A DNA stretch of 64,000 nucleotides from Xiphydria camelus (taxonomy: Eukaryota > Arthropoda > Insecta > Hymenoptera > Xiphydriidae), in assembly GCA_963678675.1 (NCBI GenBank), contig OY783195.1:30089006-30153005 (forward strand). The letters run 5' to 3'. Shown here one piece after another: positions 34,364 through 45,605 of the stretch. The number at the start of each line of letters is the position of its first letter. Within the stretch, counting starts at the first letter, position 1. The notes under the pieces were generated by a model. The model was not told the origin of the DNA. It did not search any database and saw nothing but the letters and a program-made list of their open reading frames with translations. Position numbers and translations under genes: made by a program.

Positions 34364-35938
34364 CTGAATAGACTTGAGTCTGCTTACCTAATCCTAAATA
34401 GGTGAAAGATTTTACAGAGGTATTTCAACTGAAAAGCTTTGCTTAGAAATATCTTGGAAAAGCAATGTTAATGTGACTAAGGAGCATAGTTCGGATAGCT
34501 CCAAAACGTTCATTTCAAACAGATAAGAATTTTAAGATTTTTCAGTAAAAAAACATTAGAAATTGAAGTTTCATCTTAATATTTCTAATAGTGAACTATA
34601 GCTTAGGCATATTCCTACTGACAAATATTGGTACTGAAATTCATTTCATATAAAATTCCAAATTTTAAGTATATTATATTTAATTCATTTTTTTTTGCAT
34701 TTTAAATTCCTTTTAGTTACTATAGAGTAGCAGAGTTATAAATTAATCATTAAACCTTTAATTTTTTTCATTCTTCATTAAAATAACATATTTACATAAT
34801 GAGAAAGTGAGGGAAAAAGAGGGAAAACATGGGGCCAACTGTTTAAAAAAAAATAATACTACCATATTACAATTTTATCATTGAAATTCAATTTGAGAAT
34901 TCTTTAGATGCATATTAAAGAAATATGCTCCAAAATTTGGAGTGTTAAAATACATCTTTATAATGAGACAGTCACAGTCTTATAATAGCAATATAAGTCA
35001 ATATTTATTCCTTTTATTTGCAATATCATTACACCTTCAGTGCAAATGAAATATGCATATGTCCAATGCACTCAAGCCTTTTTCTTTCTTCTACATAGAT
35101 ACAAATGATAACTTTCTTCCATACTCCATTTTTAATTTAATTTCAAATGGTATTCAAAAAAATGTGCTTTCTACCCCATTTTTTCCAAAGTTTATTCGCA
35201 CCGCAATATTATAAAGCAATATAAGGTTCGAGGTGTCAATAGAATCTGTATTCCAGAGCTCTTATATAGAAAGTTTGACAAATATCAAATTACGTTAAAT
35301 TCCATCACAAGAAATATTTATGGTCGAGCTTTTGCGTACTGTAAAAGGCGAGAACTTTATAGCAAAAAAAAGCGTAATTAAAAGAGTGCTCGCGTGTAGG
35401 AGGAAGGCGCGCGCGCATACACGTACACATACACACGCGTACAGTTAGCTAATTAGTGACTGTTCCTCCATAGCACTGATAGTCACATTTTTGAAGAAGC
35501 ACTCTTCGAATATACGAGGAAGCTTTAGGTTAAACGACGATTTACGTACCGCGATTACATTTTAAATAAAAGTTATAGGCCGACGATCAAATTGGACATA
35601 CATCATTTGAGCTCTCACATTTAACGCTCCGCTACAGTGGGATGGCGTGCCGCTCGGCAATCGGCGCTCGCCCCAATCGGGGTACCACGACACTTCGAAA
35701 CTACCGAAAAGCACTTTTTCTTATGAAAAACCATCGAGAGCCGTATCCCAACCGGGTATCTCGATTTAGACAAGGTTTTATCGTCACGGCAAGAAGAGTG
35801 ATTACGGAAAACTCGCACGGGATTGGAGTAAGTGAAGTTTTGTTGGCACAGCTTTAGGGCGACAGAAACGCCATTGCGATGTCAGGGTTTTTAGGCTATA
35901 AACACAGCCCGGACTTCCGATCAACACAAGGCACGTAC
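34364..35938 (-). other. Probable 5' UTR intron of KMT2C/D
   Basis: The start-codon exon has a 3' splice site (CTATTCAG) ending at 34,364, seven bases above the ATG, so at least one upstream noncoding exon exists. A strong donor, CTGGAAG|GTACGTG on the minus strand, lies at 35,939; a second candidate, ATCGCG|GTACGT, is near 35,550. The stretch also holds an alternating CG/CA tract near 35,408-35,445. Confidence 0.45.
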
Positions 35939-36199
35939 CTTCCAGTTACTGCAGCTTCCTTAAGGGTTTCATAACGGTTTTGTATCCGGAATCAGTGAGA
36001 CGCGCGGCGAATTTTGCACAGTTTATCCAGGTAAACATCTTGTACCAACAGAAAAAAATGTCACAAGCTACTCAAACGGAAGAGTACGCGATGAGCAAAA
36101 TACTAAAGTCCCGGAGTCCGGATATTGGGCGCTGCAAGAGCGGGAACTCGATGGTTGTAACCCAAGTGTCGCTACCAAACGGTTTGAAAATGGTACTAT

Positions 36200-36290
36200 T
36201 GAAGTACCGTTCATTTCATGGCCGCGGGTAGCGGCGACCAATGAGTGAACAGGATTTTCGTTTTCCTACGCGCTCATTGGTCGCTGTTGA
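36200..36290. promoter_or_regulatory. Inverted pair of CCAAT boxes, probable KMT2C/D promoter
   Basis: GCGACCAATGAG at 36234-36245 and its exact reverse complement CTCATTGGTCGC at 36273-36284, 27 bases apart. Twin NF-Y-type sites are typical of housekeeping promoters. They lie about 300 bases above the candidate first-exon donor at 35,939, on the expected side for a minus-strand gene. Confidence 0.5.
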
Positions 36291-36489
36291 ACGCGACTTG
36301 TCCGCGGAAGTTGAATGAACTGTTTTGAATAAACTCCGATATGTGTCGCTTTTACTAGCCATCATAGTCATGAATACTTATCCTAGTGAAGAGGTATGCT
36401 GAAAGATGTCGTCACCATCACTGATTGAAACCTACCCGGCAAAATATACTGAGAGTATTCCGGTGCATCGCAGTGGAACTCGCTATCAT

Positions 36490-36667
36490 TACCCAGACAG
36501 CACAAAGCTGAAAGACTAAGTCATTTTTAAGTCATCTTATGACTCACTTTCAGACTATTTTTATTATTGGAAAATGTCTTTACAACCACTTATGACTAAG
36601 TCATCTAAAAGCGAGACATAAGACGTTCTGTGAAGATGTTTTTTAACTCGCACATGGTGTCTGGGTA
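36490..36667. mobile_element. MITE-like element with TA target duplication, 174 bp
   Basis: Starts TA|CCCAGACAG and ends CTGTCTGGG-like (TGTCTGGG|TA): inverted ends of about 8-9 bases flanked by TA. The interior has repeated AAGTCAT / ATGACT motifs. TA duplication suggests Tc1/mariner mobilisation. Confidence 0.6.
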
Positions 36668-37788
36668 TAATCGACATCTCTCTGTCTGCTTGATCTAACT
36701 TGCATTTCCACAATTTGGTAGAGTTGCAATTCCCGTGTGCTCATTTTGTTTATTCGTACTCATTCTTTATACTTAACTTCGTATTTGTAGCCCTTGCCAC
36801 CACATGAGCACCTCCAAGTAATAAAAACTTTTAATTATAAAAACCTGTAATGTGAGAGAAGGAACAAGAAAATGACTGGTACATTCGGTATTTTTTCATT
36901 TTTGTAAGGATCTGTATTATAAACTAAGATGAATGTAACGTAGAATAATTTTTACAATATAACATATTTAAGAACTTTGCACATATTAATGACATTTCTC
37001 TTTCATTTTGCCTCTTCCGCAACTTATATACGTACACACTACGCCCGATCCCGCGCAGAATTTTAAATAAATTTTTCCGTACCGCACATAATATGAAAGG
37101 ATTGGTCCCAGGCTCTCCGCCACTGTACATTCGGCAAACAGATGTAACGAAAAATGTAATTGTGCGCAAAAAAAAAATAAAAATAGTACGTGTCTTTTCG
37201 ATTAACAAATTTTTCGTGATATATTCTTTCTATCCGATCGTTCATTTCCCATTGTGAAAAGTAAATATTTCGCCCAACCTTTCATACATACGCCGTCAAA
37301 AGGGAGATATCATTCACCCATTGAACACACTTTAATCGCGTGGTCGTTCGAAGAAAAATAAAAATGTCAACAAAATAATTGTTACCCGTCGATTTGCCGT
37401 TCCACCGCTATCTAAACTACATCCGCCGTGCAAGGGGAAAAATAGGACTGCGCGACAATCGAGGTCCCAAAGCCGCGGCAAGATAAGTGTCGCATCTGTA
37501 CAAGTGGGATGCCCGCCCAAAAATTTGGAAGCATTAGAGATTTGTGAAACACTCGACCCTCTCGCGGCTTCCTTCGCCCTGCTCGGCCACCCCTCGAACA
37601 GCCTGGACTATTGCATTTTCGAGCGCACCTTCGCTTGCACGGCGGATCGAGGAAGGGATTTTCTCACAATTTCAACTAAATTCTAATATGACGTACATCG
37701 CGGCACGCGTCCTCTACTGGTCTTTCATAAGCGCTTCTCGTTTCCTTGTACTAGAATTTCATCTACACGAACTTGTTTAAGACTGGCT
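36668..37788. other. Spacer between KMT2C/D promoter and string 3' end
   Basis: AT-rich with no gene recognised. A 94-codon open frame at 36924-37208 (-) has no recognisable domain. Confidence 0.4.
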
Positions 37789-37794
37789 TTTATT
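37789..37794 (-). terminator. Poly(A) signal of string
   Basis: AATAAA on the minus strand, about 150 bases past the string stop codon. An upstream T/G-rich element was not checked. Confidence 0.5.
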
Positions 37795-37943
37795 TACAAG
37801 ACGCGTCGAGCTTCGCGTCGTTAGACGAGCAGGATGTCACCTGCCCGTTTTGCACTCTAGACACGCGCGTCTCCCGAAGATGACAACGCGTCAAATTAAA
37901 TACACCTTTGAACCCACTTTCGCGCAGTCTTCTGCAACGATCC

Positions 37944-40900
37944 TCAGAAACCCAAGCGCTTGAGATTCGCCCTGGCCGTGAAACCGCTCAACCTCGACTT
38001 TTCGCCCTGCCAGCTTTTGCTCTTGCTGCGAAACTGCCGAAGGTCGGCTTCGTGGTCAGGGTGCCTCATGGGCCTGTAACCCTGCGGCGAGCACAAACCC
38101 CGTTGTTCCCTGTAGAACTGTTGGTATCCGCCGTGCAGCAGATACATCTCAGGATAATGAAGGGCGGGGTAATGCTCCTTGTTGCGCTGACGATCGATGT
38201 TGCGCAGAAAGCGAGAAAGGTTCGGTCCGCGTTCCCAGGAGAACTCGCAATGAAAGACGAGAATGTCGCGCTTCAATGTGTTCGGGTCGATCGCGGGCGC
38301 GTGGGTTAGCGGATCCAGGAGTTCGCGTTCGATCATATCTTTGTTGTAGAGATTCGTAGCGCCTTCGATGTGACCGCCATCGAATTCATAGGGATATCGA
38401 CAATCGACGATCTTGAAGGAGCTCACGCGATCGTCGAACTCACCGCGGATCAAACCGGCCAACGTTTCGGGGGTGATGGACTTAAGGTCCTCGTGCTGTC
38501 CTTCCGCGAGCGGAAGAACGCACTGCTTGCTAAAGTCACCGGTCAGATCGGCGTCGGTGGTACTGCGGTGTATCGCCGACTTGATGTGCGCGTGGGCCTC
38601 GGTCTCCGAAAAACTTCTCTGCAGTACCACGGGTTTCGGACTAGATGCTTCAGTAATGTCTTGAACGCTGTTCGACTTCCTGGATCTTTTGACTAGTAGG
38701 GGACTGGCGTCGGTCGGCGGTTCGGGCCGTTTAAAGGACCTCGTCGACAGCGGGGAATTCGCGGAAGAGAATAGTTCACCGCGTGAATCACCGTCGAAGG
38801 AGAGCTTCGCGACGGAGGAAGTGGCGTTCGGCGACCTGAATAGGCAGGAGCGCACCTTGGACGCGGTGGTTGTGCTGTCGCTGTTGCCGTTCCTCTCGTT
38901 CTGCAGCGAGAGGGAGCGCCTGAAGGTGATGGCCTTCGGTCGAGAGAACTCCGGAGTGGTGGACACGTCGCACTCCATCGGCTTCTCCATGGAGACGATG
39001 TCGCCGGACAGCAGGTCGGAGATGCCGTTCGGCAACTGGGCGGTCTCGTCCAGGGTGTCCATGTCGATGAGCTCGTTGAATCCATCGTCCATGCTCTCGT
39101 AATCCGACGAGAGGCTCCTGAAGAGCGACGGTCTGGCGTTGCGTCTGTGAGGCGACGACCGGACGGGCGATTGCATCGGACTGCGAGACTCGATGGACAT
39201 GCGTCGGGGCGCGACTCCCATTGGCTCGGTGAAACGGAACACATCTCTGGTTTTCGCGTTGCATGTCTCATCCTTCTCGGGAAAACTGGCTCCGTATCCA
39301 CTGTCTTGACTGTTGGGGTCGCAATCCTCCAACGGGCAGCGAGATTTTAGACCCTTGACACCAATGATCTGTAAGAAGAAATAAAGAAACGTCGATTGGT
39401 TGAGCATATAGATATACCTATAGTACGTTTGAAAATTATTCCAGTTCATTGGATCAATTTCGTAGTGTTAGCGCCGAGTGATTTGATCGCATATAGAAGC
39501 ATCCGGCGCTAAATGAATCGAGAATACATAGTAACCGGTCGACGGATGGACGTGCGAGCCGATAAGATCGACGAGACACTACGTAAATATACGCGTATAC
39601 TTTGTAACGGAGGAGGAAATCAAATCGAAAATGGCTCGTCGCGCAAGCTGTACCCAACGCACGCAGCGCGAGGGGCGTGTGAGCAAATCCGGTGACTTTT
39701 ATCGGTCGGAACGGTAGAGGTTTATCCCAGGACTCTCTTCCGCGCGCGATCGGCTTCCGCCCCGATATCGATCCCGGGGTCGCGCTAGATCCGAGATCCG
39801 AGCGGGGCTCCGAGCTAATCAAAGCGAGTCGGGATCGCATCGGAGGAGGAAGTGAATTAGCAGGAGGCGAGGCAAGGTGCCGCATACATTACGGAAAATC
39901 CGTGTGGGCCAATATCTCCACGGCGCGATCGCGGATCGTCGTGCGCGCACACGAATTCCCTACGAATCTCTCTGCGAGTTCCCCGCGCGTTCGAATTTCT
40001 CTAATCTTCGATCTAATGCAAATCGCGCCCGCGCTATTTGTTTGCCGTATCGGCACCATTTCCAGCCGGGCGAGAGGACAGCTGTATTATCGGGGCTTCG
40101 CGCCACGTGCCGGACTTTTTAAACGCGACGATAAACGTGATGGTTAATCGAAGCCGCATACATTATTCAGATTTTTTGTAGGGGCGAAACGTATTCCGCG
40201 GCGTCTGGACGGAAAATGGCTATAAAGAATCGCGGAAGCGTTGACCGCGCGTTCGGGGGAGAGATCGCATCTTCCTAGGAGAACGTTAATATTCAACAGA
40301 AATGGCTAGAACAGCTGATAAGACTCGCACTTCCGTTTCCTCACGAAATTCGATACGAGAATCTGTGTAACGAACACAGAAGACAACTTCGCTTGGCTTA
40401 TTGGGATGTCGTCTTATCTAAATGACTTGGGAACTGTTCGATAACCCGTAATAAAACGGACCCCTCCACCCTCCCATTCGGTCATAGGATTACGAAGTGC
40501 ACAAAAGTTGGAAACCGGAAAAGCAATCAGACGATCGCTTAATTTTTCAAATAGGCTCGTAAGTATTTTGCGTTTTGAATTAAGGATTTCCACTTAGTAC
40601 TTTCAAGCTAACAAATTATAAATTTAACGAGTGCATCGAAGGGAAGTGCGCAAAAGTTGGAAACCGGAAACTCAATTAGACGATCGTTTCGTTTTCCAAA
40701 TAAGGCCGTAAATATATCGCGTCTTGAATTTAGACTTCCATTTAGCACTTTTAAGCCAATAAATTATAAATGTAACGGGCGCTCACGTACTTTGTTCAAC
40801 ATTTTGCTAATATCGTGACACATCGTGCCGAGCCAGCATCCAAAAAAACTCTTCATTACTTTTTGCGGAAATCGAAAAAATTAGAAACTGGAAAATCAAA

Positions 40901-43084
40901 TAGACGATAGCTTCGTTTTCAAAATAGAATCGTAAATGTCGTGTTTTGAATTCAAGACTTCCACTCAGCAATTTTACGTTAAAAAAAATTATAAATTTAA
41001 CGAGTGCATCGTATGAAGTAAAAAGTTGGAAACCGGAAAATCAAATAGATCGTTTCGTTTTCGAAACAGATTCGTAAGTGTATCGCGTTTTGAATTTAAG
41101 ACTTCCATTTAACATTATTAAGCCAACAAATTATAAATTTAACGGGCGGTTACGTACTTTGTCAAACATTTTGCTAATATCGCTAAACATTTGTGCCGAA
41201 GCAACATACCTACATAGGTACACACAAAAAAAACTCTTCATTACCTTTTGCGGACTGGAGCTGCGATTGTTGCCGTGTGAATTGCAGATGGCGATGCCAT
41301 TCTCTTTATCGGTAGACAGCGCCACGGTTTCCGGACTGGAGAGGCGTGACGCCATGCCAACGAGACGGCGGGATTTCGGTTTCACCGTGCCCTCGGGTGT
41401 GTTCTTAATTTTAAAGGCATTTTTGAAGAGCCTGCAAGAAAACCAAAGAACACGAAGCGTTAGAAATGCTCATCGACGCCAGTCTTACAAATCGAGACGA
41501 AACGATGCGTCGCACGTGGTACAATTCACAAACACCGTGACAGCCATCGACATAACCTCAAAACCCCGACAAACTAAACCAGAAACCAGTTTGCATACCG
41601 TACACGAGTTTGAAAGCGCTCCGAACGAATATACACGTCGCGTGTATATTTATTCGCGACGGAGAAGTCGATTGGTAAAATAACTACGATAAGAAAAAGA
41701 GCACGCCCGTGCGCGACCGGCTAGCTTCCGAAACGTTACATGTGCTTGCTACTTGAGGAAAGTTCTACAGAGATCAATGTGAGAGTTCCGCTTGGACGGG
41801 CATACCGTGAGAGCAATTCTTTCGGGGGAAATTAAAGCTCATCGACGCTCGGATTCGGTTTACGATTCACTAATCTTATCCATCGTAAACTCAGCAACAC
41901 GAACTCCTCATCCCGCCGAAGGTTGGCGCGCAACTGAACGGACCGGGCACGCTAGAAAAAGGGAGGGGGGGACACACGGAAGGGGGCGCCTTCTTCAAAC
42001 AAGCTACGGTGGCGGGAAAACTGGAGCAAGATTACTTTTCGATTTTGCACGATTGCGAGGAATGCTCATTCTTATATTTTGGAAGTTGTTTCTATAATAT
42101 TAACCTTTCAAAACGCGGACATTTTTTCCATCGGATTTTAGCTCGCAATACGACAAAAATTTAAACAAAATCGTACGAGAATTTACTCTAAACAATTTTA
42201 AAGACGGAATTTGAACAAAGCGCGAAGGAAGTACACTCGTAGAACTTGAAATATTAGGTGTACAACTTTGCTTTCGCCATTTTCCTATACCAGTTTAATG
42301 TAAAAAACGGCGGAAGCAAAGCTGTACACCTATTTTTGAAAAGTACCAGATTTTAGAAAAGAATGGTCCAAAAGGAAGTATTGCAATATGTTTACAGAGA
42401 GAATCTTCGTTTTTCTACCTGCGTGTGTGAAACAAACTACTGTGCATTGGATATATTCGGAAGAGTGTAGAACGTTTATAAATTAGAAAGATGCGAGTGC
42501 CGACGATAGGTACTACTTGCCGAGGGAGATCTTACTGGAAGACGTTGATAGAATCGTTCGCTCGTGAAAGCTAATCACCTTGTTCGATTTCGATACATGT
42601 ACGTAAAATCGCTCTCTGAACGTCATAATCTTGGAAAAAAACGGACGGGACTCGCGTATCCTGGCTTACTGCGAAAATCTCGTCTGAATACTTGGCCTGA
42701 AATTCGTAGCGATGATATGTCGATGGACTCGATATACGTACGGATTTTGCGAATTGTACACGATCGAAACAGCAAATGCGCGGGACTCAGAGAAAACAAG
42801 ACTCGAAAAATCAATTAAACTAAATGAAAATCGCCAGAAACACTCCGACAAAAATAAATTACAATCGAAAGTGATCCTCTCGCGTTTTTACAGTTTCGAA
42901 TCGATCTTCCGTACGAGTTTGATAACACTGCACTGGCTCCGTCACGTTATCACACTCGTCGAGATGCGTAAGCACTGCCTCGTTATCGTTTTGCGTTAAA
43001 TTCGCCAGGACAACTTTTTCTCTCTTCGATATACCTTGTACATTGGCACACTTCACAAGAATCGGTCACGGTTTCCCAAAGCAT
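37944..43084 (-). CDS. stg: M-phase inducer phosphatase Cdc25/String, 3 coding exons, ~553 aa
   Basis: Dual-specificity phosphatase that removes inhibitory phosphates from Cdk1 and starts mitosis. Exons: 43084-43035 (MLWETVTDSCEVCQCTR; MLWE also starts fly String), 41431-41245, 39368-37944. Phases 2 and 0 join correctly; the total is 1,662 bases. The rhodanese-fold catalytic domain is in exon 3: FKIVDCRYPYEFDGGHIEGA, then FHCEFSWERGPNLSRFLR, with Cys453 and Arg459 of the CX5R loop, and YPEMYLLHGGYQQFY. Regulatory signals visible: KEN box at residues 59-61, DSGYGAS at 101-107 and ESMDDGF later, both like beta-TrCP/Slimb sites, and Ser-rich RRSLSL. The loop residue after CEFS is Trp where many Cdc25 proteins have Ser. 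The fly paralogue twine is the alternative name. Confidence 0.93.
39369..41244 (-). other. string intron 2
   Basis: About 1.9 kb. The part near exon 3 is CpG-rich with no domain in its open frames; the part near exon 2 is the tandem repeat at 40,494-41,253. Confidence 0.6.
40494..41253. repeat. Four degenerate tandem copies (two dimers) in string intron 2
   Basis: Copies start near 40,494, 40,643, 40,881 and 41,013. Each begins AAAGTTGGAAACCGG and runs through GACGATCG, CGTTTTGAATT and ATAAATTTAACG. Copies 2 and 4 alone carry a tail with GTACTTTG, CAACATTTTGCTAATATCG and ACTCTTCATTAC. The tail of copy 4 is the genuine 5' splice site of string intron 2, so a unit containing the exon edge was duplicated. 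Confidence 0.8.
41432..43034 (-). other. string intron 1
   Basis: About 1.6 kb, containing the 74-bp foldback at 42,257. The 5' site is ACAAG|GTATAT and the 3' site TTCTTGCAG|G. Confidence 0.6.
42255..42332. mobile_element. 74-bp palindromic micro-MITE flanked by TA
   Basis: TA|GGTGTACAACTTTGCTTTCG ... the complement GGTGTACAGCTTTGCTTCCG|TA: arms of about 26 bases with three or four mismatches and a loop near 24. TA flanks suggest a Tc1/mariner-mobilised element. Confidence 0.65.
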
Positions 43085-43265
43085 GATCAACGGTTGCGCG
43101 GACGCGATAACGAACTGTCACTGAGAAGAGCCGCGAGTAGAAAGTTCAATCACCGCTCAAGTGATAGACAGACTGACCGTCGACGAACGAGTGAACACTG
43201 GATAACTGTACGAACCGGAACGAAACTCCGAATGCTGCTCTGCGAGGGGTGACTGACTATTTATA
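43085..43265 (-). promoter_or_regulatory. string core promoter and 5' leader
   Basis: TATAAATA on the minus strand at 43258-43265 predicts a start near 43,230 and a leader of about 145 bases to the ATG at 43,084. Confidence 0.65.
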
Positions 43266-45134
43266 CGGCTAAGGGCGCACGGTGGGGATAAGGGCCCGCC
43301 AATCGTGGGCACGGTGAGGTCCCGCCTAAACCTTAGGGATCCGCAGAGCGCTATGGCTGTGGGGTACCTATCCCGAGTTTCGCGTTGAGTTCTGCGAGGT
43401 CTCGGGTACCCTTTGATTGTGGACACTGATCGACGATAATGACATTCCAATCACCGCAAAGTTAAATTACTGTTGTAAAGGAGGAGCATACCCACTGGCA
43501 TGCGACAGACGACGATATGGGACTCTGGGAAAGAAGTAGAAGTGGAGAGCTGCGATCCGTTAACCGAGTCAATTATAGTCTGTGGATTCCGGGAGAAAGA
43601 GAGAGCTAGAGAAAGAGTTAGAGAGAGAGAAATGGAGAGGAGAGATGGTTTCGTAGAAAGCGGGAACATTGGGCAAGGCGCGTAAATTCGAGGGGAAGCT
43701 AGAGTCGCGCTGAGGAACGAATGGATATTTCGCGATCAGCTGATTCAATAATAAGAACGATCTTTTGGAAGGAACGGCGGGCGATGATTAAAAATGATCT
43801 AGCGAGACATTTAATCTCTGAGATTACCTATATATTTATTCTTTCGACATTTCTATTACAGTGACGACTTAGACGCGAGGTCATTGAACTCTCTCTAATC
43901 AAGTAACAGTATAGGACGATGAAGAAATTCCAGAAAATTGAATAAACTAAATACGCAGAAGTCTAGAAATCCTCCTCGTTTTGTCACGCGTCCGTGTAAT
44001 GACGAAGGCGAGTTCAGAGAGAAAAAAAACCGTTCAGAGTGCAAAGATTACGTTGGCTCCACTCCTCCCGCTCTTTTTTTCGTGCGAATGGCGGAAAATC
44101 TGTTGAAGTAGGCGTGCGACGAGGCTTTCAAAATCTCTGTCTCCGTCGTCGTTTCCTTCCTCTCCGTCTTTCCACCCAAAAGGGGATGCACCGGTGACCC
44201 CGAAGGATGCGGCAGGTACGGCTTGGCCCGTTTTTTCATTCTCCGGATCACAATGCTTCACCTGATCGCCGAGGCCACCCTCGCATTCTTCGGGGATTTT
44301 CACACGGCAGGTTCATACTCGAGAGCGTGTGTATCTGTATATCCTGCTCGGACATAAGACCTGCAATCTTTTTTCTCAAAACTATAAGAGAAACTTTTTC
44401 AACTTCTCGGTATCTACGCGTATCGGCGATATCTGAAAGGAACGCCGAGCCGATGCTTCGTCTCCACTGGACGTCTCGCGTGTTGCACGCCTTGCCTACA
44501 CGTATGCAAATGCGCGAGGTGAGCTTTTTTGCGAGCAACTCGACGGGCATCGAGGATACGTCGCGCAAAAAGCTTGACGAACGGCGTTAACGGTCCTCAC
44601 TCTAGGCTCTAAGTGTCGTTCATTAATATCTCCGACAACGCATCTCGGAAACTGGCTACAGGCACCCCGTCGCGCCGGAACAAGTCAGATCCGGGACGTT
44701 CGAAGACAATGGTCGCCTCCTTCCCTTCGCGCGCCTCCATCTGTCCAATTTTTTCGATTTCGAAAGATCGATCGAAGGAATTAAAATTGCTAAAATTGAA
44801 ATTCTACTCCGTCGTCCGCATGTAAGTAGGTTGATATTTTCAAGTGCAGTAAAATTTCGTCGAAGCGAGTTATTACATCATTACGATACAATTATCGGAA
44901 TGTTTATCCTGGTCGGGCCCGTTAAGGCGCTTGCTCAATGACTAAATTTTCAGGGTCTGACGCTGTAGGAAAGAATGCGAACGATAGTGCATCGGTCAGC
45001 GATTGTGAAATTCGGGGAAGGCTTTCATTTTGTTTTCGAAGTTCATGCCTATTAGAATGTTACGGTATCAACGAGAAAGTCAAAATAAAAGTTCTAGTTT
45101 TGGCTCGTCACTCTTATCACTCAATTGTGCCGTA
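43266..45134. other. 5' flank of string, no gene seen
   Basis: Contains a GA-rich tract at about 43,590-43,650. Open frames at 44034-44303 and 44207-44590 overlap on opposite strands and show no domain. Possible regulatory DNA. Confidence 0.4.
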
Positions 45135-45233
45135 GACGGAGAAAAAGAATTAGTTGGATATTTACTCATACTTACACCAGTTAAATCTGTTTTCATATAA
45201 ACTAAATATTTCTCCCTTGCAATCGCATACTAT
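45135..45233. mobile_element. Partial copy of MITE family G (AGTTGGAT type)
   Basis: Begins ACGGAGAAAAAGAATTAGTT then GGATATTTACT, like the left end of the copies at 50,593 and 58,489, but soon diverges and has no matching right end. Confidence 0.5.
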
Positions 45234-45411
45234 TCAGCCCGTTCGTTTTGAGCATTACTGCGGTCCACTCGTTATCATTAATCGACTAAATGTGTACGAG
45301 GATCAGAATACAAAGTTTTACGCGCGTTCCTATGCGTCATTAAAAGAACCTCGATATTGATCGTGGTGTATTAAATACCGTGCCCCCACTCTATAAAAGG
45401 CATGCCACGTA

Positions 45412-45605
45412 CACTGAGAAAAAAATAGATTAAAAATTATTCTGTTAGAAGGATAATCTGAGTACGAAAGGTAAAACAGATCAAAAATTATCCTAAGGAA
45501 GGTTAAATTTTATATCCTGGAAGGATAATTTTTGATCTGTTTTACCTTTCGTACTCAGATTATCCTTCTAACAGAATAATTTTTAATCTTTTTTTTTTCT
45601 CAGTG
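45412..45605. mobile_element. Foldback MITE family F, copy 1 (194 bp)
   Basis: Ends CACTGAGAAAAAAA and its complement; arms of about 80 bases match almost perfectly (GTTAGAAGGATAATCTGAGT, then ACGAAAGGTAAAACAGATC). Flanked by TA on both sides. Second copy at 50,847. Confidence 0.85.
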
